This document shows, piece by piece, positions 21,257 through 31,134 of a DNA stretch of 64,000 bases. The DNA is taken from positions 44,128 through 108,127 of the forward strand of contig QEVK01000013.1 in assembly GCA_003577315.1 (NCBI GenBank), given 5' to 3'. The stretch comes from Hyphomicrobiales bacterium (GTDB lineage Bacteria > Pseudomonadota > Alphaproteobacteria > Rhizobiales > Rhizobiaceae). Position numbers and translations under genes: made by a program. Numbering within the stretch: position 1 is the stretch's first letter; each line of letters opens with the position of its first letter. The notes beneath the pieces were generated by a model. The model saw only the letters and a program-made list of their open reading frames with translations, had not been told where the DNA came from and made no database searches.

Positions 21257-22744
21257 ATGGAAAGACGCACGCTGCGGCTCGCCCTTGCCGACGAGGACGC
21301 CTCGCGCCGGCTGGGCGAGGACATCGCCGCCATCCTGGCGCCCGGCGACGCCGTCCTGCTTTCGGGCGACCTCGGCATGGGCAAGACCACGCTCGCGCGC
21401 GCCATCGTGCGCGCGCTCGCCGGCGACGACGATCTCGACGTGCCGAGCCCGACCTTCACCCTCGTCCAGCACTATGACGGCCGCGTGCCGGTCCGGCATT
21501 TCGACCTCTACCGCATCGCCTCGGCCGAGGAGCTGGAGGAGCTGGGCCTTGCCGAGGCGCTGGCGGACGGCGCCGCCCTTGTCGAGTGGCCCGAGCGCGC
21601 CGCGGACGCGCTGCCGGCCGACGCGGTGACGGTGGCGCTGTCGGAGGAGGGCGCCGGCCGCGCCGTGGCGGTATCCGGCCCGCCGGCCTTCATGGACCGG
21701 CTCGGCCGCTCGCTCGCCATCCGCGCCTTCCTCGACGCTTCCGGCTTTGGCGCCGCCGCGCGCCGTTTCCTGACCGGCGACGCCTCGGCCCGCGCCTACG
21801 AGACGGTGTCGCTCACCGGCCGCGACCCGGTCATCCTGATGGATTCGCCGCGACGGCCCGACGGCCCGCCGATCCGCGACGGCAAGCCCTACAGCCGCAT
21901 CGCGCATCTGGCCGAATCGGTCGCCCCCTTCGTCGCCATCGCCACGGCGCTGCGCGAGGCCGGTTTCTGCGCGCCCGGGATCCACGCCATGGATCTGGAG
22001 CAGGGCCTGCTGCTGGTCGAGAATCTGGGTTCCGAAGGCATCCTCGACGCCGACCGCCGGCCGATTGCCGGGCGCTACGCCGCCGCCGCCGAGCTTCTCG
22101 CCGAGATGCACGCGAAAAAATGGCCGCGCCGCATCGCGGTCGCCGAGGGCGTCGTCCACGACGTCCCGGCCTACGACCGCGGCGCGCTCGCCATCGAGAC
22201 CGGGCTTCTGATCGACTGGTATCTGCCGCATGCGTCGGGACGGCCCGTGGACGAGGAGGTCCGCGCGGCCTACGCCGGGGCATGGGCGCAGGCGTTCGAT
22301 CTCCTCGAAGGGGCGGAGCAAACGCTGGTGCTGCGCGACTACCACTCGCCCAACCTGATCTGGCGGGCCGGCCGCAAGGGCCGCGACCGCCTCGGGCTGA
22401 TCGACTTCCAGGACGCGGTGATCGGCCCGGCCGCCTACGACGTCGCATCGCTCGCCATGGACGCGCGCGTCGACGTTTCGCCCGAACTGGAGCGCGCCGT
22501 GATCGACGCTTATTGCACGGCGCGCAGCGGGTTCGACCGGGAAGCCTTCGAGGCCGCCTATGCGGTGATGGCGGCGCAGCGCAACTCCAAGATTCTCGGC
22601 ATCTTCGTGCGGCTGAAAGAGCGCGACGGCAAGCCGGGCTACATGGCCCACCTGCCGCGCATCCGCGACTATCTTTCCCGCGCGCTGGCCCACCCGGCGC
22701 TGGCCGGACTGCGCGGCTTCTATGCCAGGGCGGGCATCCTGTGA
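21257..22744 (+). CDS. tsaE: TsaE fused to an AmgK-like sugar kinase
   Basis: A 495-residue two-domain protein. Residues 1-150 are TsaE, the ATPase needed for the tRNA t6A37 modification, with Walker A GDLGMGKTT at 37-45 and PSPTFTLVQHY and HFDLYRI. Residues about 165-495 form an aminoglycoside-phosphotransferase fold, with Brenner motif LRDYHSPNL and LIDFQDAVIGP. They are similar to AmgK, the anomeric kinase for MurNAc/GlcNAc. The downstream MurU-like gene supports a cell-wall recycling role. GTG at 21248 overlapping the divL stop is an alternative start. The fusion is recurrent in Rhizobiales. Confidence 0.9.
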   Translation: MERRTLRLALADEDASRRLGEDIAAILAPGDAVLLSGDLGMGKTTLARAIVRALAGDDDLDVPSPTFTLVQHYDGRVPVRHFDLYRIASAEELEELGLAEALADGAALVEWPERAADALPADAVTVALSEEGAGRAVAVSGPPAFMDRLGRSLAIRAFLDASGFGAAARRFLTGDASARAYETVSLTGRDPVILMDSPRRPDGPPIRDGKPYSRIAHLAESVAPFVAIATALREAGFCAPGIHAMDLEQGLLLVENLGSEGILDADRRPIAGRYAAAAELLAEMHAKKWPRRIAVAEGVVHDVPAYDRGALAIETGLLIDWYLPHASGRPVDEEVRAAYAGAWAQAFDLLEGAEQTLVLRDYHSPNLIWRAGRKGRDRLGLIDFQDAVIGPAAYDVASLAMDARVDVSPELERAVIDAYCTARSGFDREAFEAAYAVMAAQRNSKILGIFVRLKERDGKPGYMAHLPRIRDYLSRALAHPALAGLRGFYARAGIL

Positions 22745-23475
22745 GCGCGGCGCCCCACATGGTGCCGAAGACGGCAATGGTGCTCGCCGCCGGTCTCGGC
22801 AAGCGGATGCGGCCGCTGACCGACGCCATGCCGAAGCCGCTGGTCAGGGTCGCCGGCCGCACCCTGCTCGACCGCGGCCTCGACGCGCTCGCCGCCGCCG
22901 GCGTGGAGAAGGCGGTGGTCAACGTCCACTATCTCGGCGAGCAGATCGCCGCGCATGTCAAGGCCCGCGCCGCGCCGAGGATCGTCGTCTCCGACGAGCG
23001 CGACCGCCTGCTCGATTCGGCCGGCGGCATCGTCAGGGCGCTGCCGGCGCTGGGCGGCGAGCCCTTCGTCGTCCTCAACGCCGACACGTTCTGGATCGAC
23101 CGCGACGGCTCCGATCTCGAAAGGCTCGCCCTTGCCTGGGACGGCGGCCGCATGGATAGTCTGCTCATGCTCGCCCGCCCCGACGACGCCACCGGCCACA
23201 GCGGCCCGACCGACTTCCTGCTCGGCAGGGACGGGCGGCTCGCGCGCGCGAAGGGCGCTGCCGGCGGGCTGATCTATGCCGGGGTCGGCATCCTCCACCC
23301 GCGCATCTTCGCAGGCGCGGCGGCCGAGCCGCATTCGCTCAACCTCTATTTCGACCGCGCCATCGCCGCCGGGCGGCTTTACGGACGGGTCATGCAGGGC
23401 CACTGGATCACGGTCGGCACGCCGGACGCGATTCCCGCCGCCGAGGCCGCGGTGGCGCGCTTTTGCGCGCCATGA
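22741..23475 (+). CDS. MurU-like nucleotidyltransferase
   Basis: A 244-residue nucleotidyltransferase. The pyrophosphorylase signature MVLAAGLGKRMRPLTDAMP and the KPLV lysine are near the N-terminus, and the metal-binding Asp is in VVLNADTFW. In Pseudomonas MurU makes UDP-MurNAc from MurNAc-1-phosphate delivered by AmgK. Adjacency to the fused kinase, with a four-base GTGA overlap, makes that pathway likely here. ATG at 22759 is an alternative start six codons in. Glucose-1-phosphate or another sugar phosphate as substrate cannot be excluded. Confidence 0.85.
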   Translation: MSAAPHMVPKTAMVLAAGLGKRMRPLTDAMPKPLVRVAGRTLLDRGLDALAAAGVEKAVVNVHYLGEQIAAHVKARAAPRIVVSDERDRLLDSAGGIVRALPALGGEPFVVLNADTFWIDRDGSDLERLALAWDGGRMDSLLMLARPDDATGHSGPTDFLLGRDGRLARAKGAAGGLIYAGVGILHPRIFAGAAAEPHSLNLYFDRAIAAGRLYGRVMQGHWITVGTPDAIPAAEAAVARFCAP

Positions 23476-26400
23476 CGCCGCGCGTCCTGTCGATACCGGC
23501 CGGCGCGCCCTTCCTGCCCACCCTAACCGACGCCCTGCTGGCGGGCCGCCTCGTGCCGGGCTTCGCCCATGACGGCGACCCGCTCCGGCTCGCCGAGGCG
23601 ACGATCTACGTGCCGACGCGCCGCGCCGCGCGCGCGCTGCGCGGCGTCTTCGTCGACAGGCTGGGCGGGGGCGCCGCCATCCTGCCCTCGATCCGCCCGC
23701 TCGGCGAGTTCGACGATGACGCGCCGCTGTTCGACGGCGAGGCCGGCGAGGCGGCGCTGGCGCTGAAGCCGCCCATCGGCGGGCTCGACCGTATCCTTCT
23801 GCTGAGCCCGCTGGTGCAGGCATGGAAGCGGCGGCTGCCGGCCCATGTCGCCGCCCTGTTCGGCGAGGAGGTGGTGGTGCCGGCCTCGCTCTCCGATTCG
23901 ATCTGGCTCGCGCGCGACCTCGCCGCGCTGATGGACGAGGTCGAGACCGGCGGCGCCGACTGGGCGCGCCTGGCGGGCCTCGTGCCGGCCGACCTCGCCA
24001 ACTGGTGGCAGGTGACGCTGGAGTTCCTCGAGATCGTCACCGGCGCCTGGCCGGCCCTGCTTGCCGAGCGCGACCGCTCCAGCCCCGCCGCCCACCGCAA
24101 CGCCGCCATCCTCGCCGAGGCCGAGCGGCTTTCGCGCGCCCCGCCCGCCGGCCCGGTGATCGCCGCCGGCTCGACCGGCTCGATCCCCGCCACCGCCCGG
24201 CTTCTGGCGGCGATCTCGCGCCTGCCCGCGGGCGCGGTGGTGCTGCCCGGCCTCGACCGCGCCATGGACGACGAAAGCTGGGCCGCGATCGGCGACCACG
24301 AGGGCTCGGCCGCCGGCTTCGGCCATCCGCAGGCGGGGCTGAAGAAGCTGCTTTGCGTGCTCGGCCTGCCGCGCGGCGAGGTCGAGGAGCTTGCCGCGCC
24401 GCCGCCGGCGCTCGCCGCGCGCATGGCCGTCGTCGCCGAGGCGCTGCGCCCGGCCGAAACCACCGACGCCTGGGCCGGGCGGCGGCTCGTCCCCGTCGAT
24501 GCCGCCGCCTTCGACGGGCTCACCCTGCTCGAGGCCGCCAACGAGCGCGAGGAGGCGCTGGCCATCGCGGTCGCGCTGCGGGTGGCGCTTGCGGAAGGGA
24601 CGGCCGCGCTGGTCACCGGCGACCGCGAGCTGGCGCGCCGGGTCGCGGCCGAGCTGCGCCGCTTCGGCATCGAGGCCGACGATTCCGGCGGCACGCCGCT
24701 CGCCCAGACGCCGCCGGCCGCGCTGCTGCGGCTTGCGCTCGAAGCCGCGCTGCGGCCGGGCGACGCGGTGGCGATCCTGTCGCTCCTCAAGCATCCGCTG
24801 CTTTGCGCCGGCATGGCGCGCGCGCGCGCCCGCCGGGCGGCCGAGACGGTCGATCTGGTCGCCCTGCGCGGCGGCGCCGGCCGGCCCGACATCGCCGGCC
24901 TCGCGGCCTCCTTCGAGCAGCGGCTCGTCGCGCTCGCCGCCGACCCGCGAAAGCCCTTCTGGCACGCGCGGCTGTCGCCGCAGCGGCTCGCCGACGCCCG
25001 CGCCCTTCTCGCCGCCGTCGAGGCGGCGATCGCGCCGCTCGTCGCGCTGCGCGGCCGCCGCGCGACGCTGACCGGGCTCGCGCGCGCCTCGGTCGTCGCC
25101 TTCGAGGCGCTCGGCCGCGACGAGGCGGACGGCCTTGCCGGACTCTATCGCGGCGATGCCGGGGAGGCGCTCGCCGCCTTCCTGCGCGCGCTGGTCGCAG
25201 CGAGCGCCGACCTGCCGGTCGAGGCCGGCGAGTGGCCCGAAGTCTTCGCCGCGCTCGTCGCCGGCGAGACGGTCAAGCCGTCGGTGGCCGGCGATCCCCG
25301 CGTCGCCATCTGGGGCGCGCTGGAGGCGCGGCTGCAATCGGTCGACACGCTGGTGCTGGGCGGGCTGAACGAGGGCTCGTGGCCGCGCAAGGCCGAGCCC
25401 GACCGCTTCATGTCGCGCTTCATGAAGGCCGGGCTGGAGCTGGAGCCGCCCGAGCGGCGCATCGGCCTTGCCGCGCACGATTTCGTCATGGCGCTCGGCA
25501 CGACAAAGGTGGTGCTGGCCCGCGCCGCGCGCGCCGGCGACGCGCCGGCGCTGCCCTCGCGCTGGCTGCAACGGCTGAAGACCTTCGCCGGCGAGGCGGC
25601 GCTTCAAGGTGCTTGCGCGCGTGGCGGCGCGCTGCTTTCCTGGGCGCGCGGCCTCGACGACGCGGCATCCGTGCCCTTCGCGCCGCGGCCGCAGCCGAAG
25701 CCGCCGCTCGGGCTTCGCCCGACGCGCTTTTCCGTCACCGAGATCGAGACGCTGCGCCGCGACCCCTATGCCGTCTATGCCCGCCGCATCCTGCGGCTGG
25801 AGGCGCTGGAGCCGCTGTTGCGCGATCCGGGCGCCGCCGAGCGCGGCACGCTGTTCCACGACATCGTCCATGCCTTCGCCCTGTCCGGCACCGACCCGGC
25901 GGCGCCGGATGCCGAGAGGCGGCTGCTCGAGATCGGCCGCGAAAAATTCGACGCCTGCGCCCTGCCGCCCGACATCGACGCGGTGTGGTGGCCGCGCTTC
26001 GCGCGCATGGCGGGAAAGTTCGTCGCCTGGGAGCGCGCGCGCCCGGCCGGCACCCTGCGGCGCATCGCCGAGGCGAGGGCGCAAGCAACGCCGGTCGGCG
26101 CGACGGGGGCGACGCTCTCCGGCCGCGCCGACCGCATCGACCTGCGGCCCGCCGGCATGGCCGACATCCTCGATTTCAAGACCGGCGCCTCGCCGTCGAA
26201 GGCGCAGGCCCACACGCTTCTCAGCCCCCAGCTCGCGCTGGAAGGCGCGCTGCTGATGCGCGGCGCCTTCGCCGAGGCCGGGGCCTGCGCGCCCTCGGAG
26301 CTCGCCCATGTGCGCATGAAGGCCAATGGCGACGTGGTCGAGGAATCGATCCTCGAATACGACCGCCAGGTGAAGTCGGCGGTCGAGCTGTCGACGGAGG

Positions 26401-26576
26401 CCTGGGCACGGCTGGAGCGGCTGCTCGCTCATTACGGAAGCGAAACGACAGGCTATCTCTCTCGCGCCCTGCCGTTCCGCGAGGGCGACGTCGGCGGCGA
26501 CTACGACCATCTCGCCCGCGTGCTCGAATGGTCGGCCGGCGGCGACGGCGACGAGGCCGGAGGCGACGGCCCATGA
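23472..26576 (+). CDS. addB: AddB subunit of the AddAB helicase-nuclease
   Basis: A 1034-residue partner of AddA in double-strand break end resection. It has the helicase-like but inactive N-terminal region; the start RVLSIPAGAPFLPTL has no canonical GKT/S P-loop. A C-terminal RecB-type nuclease domain carries ILDFKTGASPSK as the catalytic Asp/Lys motif. The iron-sulfur cysteines of Bacillus AddB are not obvious. ATG 23472 overlaps the previous stop. It is followed by addA after seven bases. The alphaproteobacterial addB-addA order is preserved. Confidence 0.94.
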   Translation: MTPRVLSIPAGAPFLPTLTDALLAGRLVPGFAHDGDPLRLAEATIYVPTRRAARALRGVFVDRLGGGAAILPSIRPLGEFDDDAPLFDGEAGEAALALKPPIGGLDRILLLSPLVQAWKRRLPAHVAALFGEEVVVPASLSDSIWLARDLAALMDEVETGGADWARLAGLVPADLANWWQVTLEFLEIVTGAWPALLAERDRSSPAAHRNAAILAEAERLSRAPPAGPVIAAGSTGSIPATARLLAAISRLPAGAVVLPGLDRAMDDESWAAIGDHEGSAAGFGHPQAGLKKLLCVLGLPRGEVEELAAPPPALAARMAVVAEALRPAETTDAWAGRRLVPVDAAAFDGLTLLEAANEREEALAIAVALRVALAEGTAALVTGDRELARRVAAELRRFGIEADDSGGTPLAQTPPAALLRLALEAALRPGDAVAILSLLKHPLLCAGMARARARRAAETVDLVALRGGAGRPDIAGLAASFEQRLVALAADPRKPFWHARLSPQRLADARALLAAVEAAIAPLVALRGRRATLTGLARASVVAFEALGRDEADGLAGLYRGDAGEALAAFLRALVAASADLPVEAGEWPEVFAALVAGETVKPSVAGDPRVAIWGALEARLQSVDTLVLGGLNEGSWPRKAEPDRFMSRFMKAGLELEPPERRIGLAAHDFVMALGTTKVVLARAARAGDAPALPSRWLQRLKTFAGEAALQGACARGGALLSWARGLDDAASVPFAPRPQPKPPLGLRPTRFSVTEIETLRRDPYAVYARRILRLEALEPLLRDPGAAERGTLFHDIVHAFALSGTDPAAPDAERRLLEIGREKFDACALPPDIDAVWWPRFARMAGKFVAWERARPAGTLRRIAEARAQATPVGATGATLSGRADRIDLRPAGMADILDFKTGASPSKAQAHTLLSPQLALEGALLMRGAFAEAGACAPSELAHVRMKANGDVVEESILEYDRQVKSAVELSTEAWARLERLLAHYGSETTGYLSRALPFREGDVGGDYDHLARVLEWSAGGDGDEAGGDGP

Positions 26577-26583
26577 GGCAGGC

Positions 26584-29500
26584 ATGAGCGGCTTCGTCGT
26601 TCCCGAGGACACGCGCAGGGCGCAGGCCGCCGCCGCGCAGCCGTCGCTGTCGGCCTTCGTGTCGGCCAATGCCGGCTCGGGCAAGACGCATGTTCTGGCG
26701 CAGCGCGTCATCCGCCTGCTGCTCGGCGGCGCCGACCCCTCGCGCATCCTGTGCCTGACCTATACCCGCGCCGCCGCCGCCAACATGGCCGGCCGCGTCT
26801 TCCGCAACCTGTCGCGCTGGGCGACGCTGCCGCAGGACGAGCTGGCGCGCGAGATCGCCGAGCTGGAAGGAAGCATCCCCGACGCCGGCAGGATCGCCTT
26901 CGCCCGCCGGCTGTTCGCCCGCGCGCTGGAGACGCCGGGCGGGCTGAAGATCCAGACCATCCACGCCTTCTGCGAGGCGGTGCTGCACCAGTTCCCGCTC
27001 GAGGCCAACATCGCCGGCCATTTCGAGATGCTGGACGGCCAGATGGAGGCCGCGCTGCTGGCCGAGGCCCGGCGCGAGATGATCGCCGACGCCGCCGATC
27101 CCGCCGGGGGCTCCGCGCTGGCCGACGCCTTCGCCGCCGTGCTGGAGCTCGGCGGCGAAAGCGGGCTGGAGGCGCTGCTCGCGGCCATCGTCGCCCGGCG
27201 CGATGCGCTCAGGCGCTTCATCGTCGAGATCGGCGACGGCGGCCCGCATTTTACGCCGCTGTTCGAGGCGTTCGGCTTTTCCGGCGCGCAAACGCCGGCC
27301 GGGCTTGCCGCCGCCGTCTGGCCGGACGGATATTTCACGCCGGCGCTGGCCGCCGCGCTCGGCGACCGCGCCGTCCGCGCCGGCAAGACGACGGCGCAGG
27401 ATTTCGCCGCCGGGCTTGCCGCCGCAGCAAGGCTCGCCGACCCGCTGGAACGGCTCGACGCCCTGCGCGGCCTGTTCCTGACCAGGAAGGCGGGCGGCGC
27501 GTGGGCGGCGAAGTCGACCCGCAACGTCATGGCGAAAGGCGTCGGCGAGTTCTTCCCCGAGCTGCCGGGCGAGTTCGATCGTTTCGCTTCCGAAATAGAC
27601 AGGGTAAGCGACCGCATCGCGCTGTTGTCCATGCTGTCCGGCACGCGCGCGGCGCTGGTCGTCGCCGACTGGCTGATCGCCCGCTACGAGCGGCTGAAGA
27701 GCGCGCGGGGCTTCCTCGACTTCAACGACCTGATCGTGCGCACGGTGGCGCTGCTTTCGCGGCGCGATGCCGGGGCCTGGGTGCAGTACAAGCTCGACAG
27801 GGGCATCGACCACATCCTGCTCGACGAGGCGCAGGACACCAGCCCCGACCAGTGGGCGGTGGTGAAGGCGCTGGCCGCCGAGTTCTTCGCCGGCCGCGGC
27901 GCGCGCGGCGAGGCGACCCGCACCGTCTTCGCCGTCGGCGACGAGAAGCAGTCGATCTATTCCTTCCAGGGCGCGGAGCCGGAATCCTTCGCGCTCGGCG
28001 GCCGCTTCTTCCGCGAGAAGGTGACGGCGGCGCAAGGCCGCTTCGAGCATGTCCGGCTCGCCCGCTCCTTCCGCTCGACATGGGACGTGCTGTCGGCGGT
28101 CGATCTCGTCTTCGCGTCCGAGGAGAACCGCGACGGCCTGACCCGCGACCCCGAGCCCGTCGGGCATCTCGCCATTCGCGACAACGCGCCCGGCCATGTC
28201 GAGGTCTGGCCGTCGCTGTCGCCGGTCGAGGTCGAGGAGCCCGACGACTGGACCCGGGCCGTGGACCACGCCTCGGCCCCGGCGGTGCGGCTGGCGCGGC
28301 AGATCGCGGCAACGGTGGCGCACTGGATCGACAGCGGCGAGAGGATCGGCGAGAAGGGCCGGCTCATCACCTCCGGCGACGTCATGGTGCTGGTCAGGAA
28401 GCGCGACCGCTTCATCCATGCCCTGTCGCGCGAGCTGAAGGAGCGCGGCATCCCGGTCGCCGGCGCCGACCGGCTGCTGCTCACCGGCCATATCGCGGTG
28501 CAGGACCTGCTGGCGATCGCGCGCATCTGCCTCCAGCCCGACGACGACCTGTCGCTGGCAGCACTTCTGAAGAGCCCCGCCTTCGGCTTCGACGAGGAGG
28601 AGCTGCTGGCGCTGGCGGCCGGGCGTCCGGGGTCGCTGCTCGCGGCCCTGCACGAAGCGGCCGGGGCCGGCGGCAAGGCGCGCGAGGCGTGGACGGCGAT
28701 CTCGCGCTGGCGCGGCGAGGCCGGCTTCGGCTCGCCCTTCTCCTTCTTCTGCGCCATCCTTGCCCGCGACGGCCTGCGTAGCAGGTTCATCGCACGGCTG
28801 GGGCCGGAGGCCGGCGACGTCGTCGACGAGTTCCTCAATTTCTGCCTCGCGGCCGAGAAGACCGGCGTCGCCGGGCTGGAGGCGCTGGTCGCGCTGCTCG
28901 ACGGCGGCGGGCCGCAGGTCAAGCGCGAGATGGACCAGACGCGCGGCGAGGTGCGCATCATGACCGCCCATGCCGCCAAGGGGCTGGAGGCGCCGGTGGT
29001 GTTCCTGGTCGACGGCGGCGCAGCGCCGTTCTCGCCCAGCCATCTGCCGCGGCTGATGCCGTTCGATGCGCCGGCAGGGGCGTGGGGCGGCAGGGGCTTC
29101 CTGTGGCGCGCCGCCGCCGGCGCCGCCAACAGCTTCTCGGCCGGGCTGGAGGCCGAGGCGAGGCGCAAGGCCGAGCAGGAATATCGCCGCCTGCTCTATG
29201 TCGGCATGACGCGGGCCGAGGACCGGCTGATCGTCTGCGGCTATCACGGCGCGAGGGGCCGCAGGGGCGGCACCTGGCATGCCATGGTCGAAGGCGCGCT
29301 GGCCGATGCGCCGGCCACGCGGCGAAAGGTCCATCCGGCGACGGGCGAAACCGTGCTGCGCTATGCGGTGACGCCGCCGCCGGCGCGTCCCGCCGCTGGC
29401 GAGGCGGCGGGGCGTGAGGCGGAAGCGCCGCCCCCGCCGCCGGCCGCCCTGTTCGGCGAGCTGCCGCCGCCGCCGGTCCTGCCGCGGCCGCTCGCTCCCT

Positions 29501-30111
29501 CCGGCGCCGGCGCGGTCGTCGAGCCGCAGCCGGACTCCGGTTTCGCCGCGGCGCGCTCGCCGGTGCTCGACGCCGAGGACGCGCCGTCTCTGGCGCTCGA
29601 GCGCGGCGTCGCCGCCCATCGCCTGTTGCAGATGCTGCCCGGCGTCGAGCCCGCCCGGCGCGAGGCGGCGGCGCTGCGCTATCTCGGCCATATCGGCGCG
29701 GCCTGGCCCGAGGGCGAGCGCGAGCGCCTGTGGGCCTCGGTGGAGCGCGTGCTCGGCGATCCGGCCTTCGCGCCGATCTTCGCGCCCGGCTCGCGGGCCG
29801 AGGTGGCAGTGATGGGCACGGTCGCGGTCGCCGGCGCGCCGCGCGCCGTCTCCGGCAAGATCGACCGCCTGGCGGTGACGCAGGATGCCGTGCTCGTGGT
29901 CGACTTCAAGACCGGCCGGCCCGCGCCCGCCGGTCCGGGCGAGGTGCCGCCGGCGCACGTGGCGCAGATGGCCGTCTACGGCGCGCTCGTCGCCCCGCTC
30001 TATCCCGGCCGGGAAATCCGCGCGGCGCTGGTCTATGTCGAGGGTCCGCGCCTCGTGCCGCTCGCCGGCGACGTCCTCGCCGACGCGCTTGCCCGACTCA
30101 CGGCGGCGTGA
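26584..30111 (+). CDS. addA: AddA subunit of the AddAB helicase-nuclease
   Basis: A 1175-residue UvrD-type helicase with a nuclease domain. Walker A SANAGSGKTHVLA is at about 27-39, motif II LLDEAQDTSPDQW and motif III VGDEKQSIYSFQGAEPE follow, and motif VI YVGMTRAEDRLI is near residue 870. The C-terminal nuclease motif is VVDFKTGRPAP. With AddB it unwinds and degrades DNA ends until a Chi-like site and loads RecA. It starts at ATG 26584 after GAGGCAGGC. The trxA gene follows 72 bases later. Confidence 0.95.
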   Translation: MSGFVVPEDTRRAQAAAAQPSLSAFVSANAGSGKTHVLAQRVIRLLLGGADPSRILCLTYTRAAAANMAGRVFRNLSRWATLPQDELAREIAELEGSIPDAGRIAFARRLFARALETPGGLKIQTIHAFCEAVLHQFPLEANIAGHFEMLDGQMEAALLAEARREMIADAADPAGGSALADAFAAVLELGGESGLEALLAAIVARRDALRRFIVEIGDGGPHFTPLFEAFGFSGAQTPAGLAAAVWPDGYFTPALAAALGDRAVRAGKTTAQDFAAGLAAAARLADPLERLDALRGLFLTRKAGGAWAAKSTRNVMAKGVGEFFPELPGEFDRFASEIDRVSDRIALLSMLSGTRAALVVADWLIARYERLKSARGFLDFNDLIVRTVALLSRRDAGAWVQYKLDRGIDHILLDEAQDTSPDQWAVVKALAAEFFAGRGARGEATRTVFAVGDEKQSIYSFQGAEPESFALGGRFFREKVTAAQGRFEHVRLARSFRSTWDVLSAVDLVFASEENRDGLTRDPEPVGHLAIRDNAPGHVEVWPSLSPVEVEEPDDWTRAVDHASAPAVRLARQIAATVAHWIDSGERIGEKGRLITSGDVMVLVRKRDRFIHALSRELKERGIPVAGADRLLLTGHIAVQDLLAIARICLQPDDDLSLAALLKSPAFGFDEEELLALAAGRPGSLLAALHEAAGAGGKAREAWTAISRWRGEAGFGSPFSFFCAILARDGLRSRFIARLGPEAGDVVDEFLNFCLAAEKTGVAGLEALVALLDGGGPQVKREMDQTRGEVRIMTAHAAKGLEAPVVFLVDGGAAPFSPSHLPRLMPFDAPAGAWGGRGFLWRAAAGAANSFSAGLEAEARRKAEQEYRRLLYVGMTRAEDRLIVCGYHGARGRRGGTWHAMVEGALADAPATRRKVHPATGETVLRYAVTPPPARPAAGEAAGREAEAPPPPPAALFGELPPPPVLPRPLAPSGAGAVVEPQPDSGFAAARSPVLDAEDAPSLALERGVAAHRLLQMLPGVEPARREAAALRYLGHIGAAWPEGERERLWASVERVLGDPAFAPIFAPGSRAEVAVMGTVAVAGAPRAVSGKIDRLAVTQDAVLVVDFKTGRPAPAGPGEVPPAHVAQMAVYGALVAPLYPGREIRAALVYVEGPRLVPLAGDVLADALARLTAA

Positions 30112-30183
30112 GACAACGGCGCTTGAACTTGCCAGCGGCGCGCCCCACATGGGCGGGCGAACCGATCTTCAGGAGAGAGCGAT

Positions 30184-30507
30184 ATGGCCACCGTCACCGT
30201 CGACAACAACAGCTTCCAGGCAGACGTGCTTCAGTCGGCCGAGCCCGTGGTGGTGGATTTCTGGGCCGAATGGTGCGGCCCGTGCAAGATGATCGCCCCG
30301 GCGCTCGAGGAGCTTTCGTCCGAATATGCCGGCAAGGTCAAGATCGCCAAGCTCAACATCGACGAGAACCCCGAGCTCGCCGCCCAGTACGGCGTGCGCT
30401 CGATCCCGACGCTGATGCTGTTCAAGAACGGCGCCGTCGCCGACACCAAGGTGGGCGCGGCGCCCAAGACCGCGCTGTCGGCCTGGATCGGCGGCGCCGT
30501 CGCCTGA
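30184..30507 (+). CDS. trxA: Thioredoxin 1
   Basis: A 107-residue cytoplasmic thioredoxin. The redox pair Cys31/Cys34 is in [14 protein letters not shown], followed by the conserved cis-Pro in RSIPTLMLF. It has a good ribosome site, AGGAGAGAG, and the standard length. It lies after addA as in most Rhizobiales and is closed by its own terminator. Confidence 0.97.
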   Translation: MATVTVDNNSFQADVLQSAEPVVVDFWAEWCGPCKMIAPALEELSSEYAGKVKIAKLNIDENPELAAQYGVRSIPTLMLFKNGAVADTKVGAAPKTALSAWIGGAVA

Positions 30508-30544
30508 TCCGGCGCGAGCCGGGTTGCAGGGCTCGCACGCTCGG

Positions 30545-30581
30545 GCCGCCCGCGACGGACGTTGCGGGCGGCTTCGTTTTT
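30545..30581 (+). terminator. Intrinsic terminator of trxA
   Basis: A 9-bp stem GCCGCCCGC/GCGGGCGGC with a 10-base loop is followed by TTCGTTTTT. It lies 37 bases after the trxA stop and only 12 bases before the next start. Confidence 0.8.
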
Positions 30582-30593
30582 CCGGGCCCGGCC

Positions 30594-31088
30594 ATGACCT
30601 CCAGAATCCTCGTCAGCGCCTGCCTTCTCGGCCGTCCGGTCCGCTACAACGGCTCGGCGAAGGCCGTCGCGCATCCCGTCCTCGATGAGTGGCGGACGCA
30701 GGGGCGGCTCGTCGTGGTCTGTCCCGAGCTGATGGCCGGCTTCGGCGTGCCGCGCCCGCCGGCCGAGATCGCCGCCGGCGCGTCTGGCGAGGCGGTGCTG
30801 GCGGGCGCGGCGCGGGTCGTCGAGCTGACCGGCGCCGACGTGACGGCGCGCTACGTCGAGGGCGCCCGGGCCGTGCTGGCGCTTGCGCAGGAAAACGGGT
30901 GCCGGTTCGCGCTGCTGATCGACGGCAGCCCGTCATGCGGCAGCGGATTCATCCATGACGGCGGCTTCGGCGGCCGCAGGCATGCCGGCGCGGGCGTGAC
31001 GGCGGCGCTGCTGCGGCAGAACGGCATTGAGGTCTTCGCCGAGACGCAGATCGACGCCCTGCGGGCCCGCCTGTCGCCGGAGGCCTGA
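30594..31088 (+). CDS. DUF523 family protein (YbbK-like)
   Basis: A 164-residue protein recognised as DUF523 by the N-terminal SACLLGRPVRYNG, the central VVCPELMAGFGVPRPPAEI and the C-terminal DGSPSCGSGFIHDG. Three conserved cysteines (in SACLL, VCPE and SPSCG) suggest a metal or cluster site. The family function is unknown. The gene is alone on the plus strand, separated from trxA by a terminator and convergent with folC. Confidence 0.85.
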   Translation: MTSRILVSACLLGRPVRYNGSAKAVAHPVLDEWRTQGRLVVVCPELMAGFGVPRPPAEIAAGASGEAVLAGAARVVELTGADVTARYVEGARAVLALAQENGCRFALLIDGSPSCGSGFIHDGGFGGRRHAGAGVTAALLRQNGIEVFAETQIDALRARLSPEA

Positions 31089-31134
31089 GCGCCGCGGCCG
31101 TCCCGCGGGGGCCGGAAACCGCGGGCGGGCGTCC

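Noticed and set aside
23523..30150. Open frames of more than 1000 codons on the minus strand opposite addB and addA
   Set aside because: Their composition is the mirror of the real genes, they have no recognisable domain, and both addB and addA have full sets of motifs in the sense frames.
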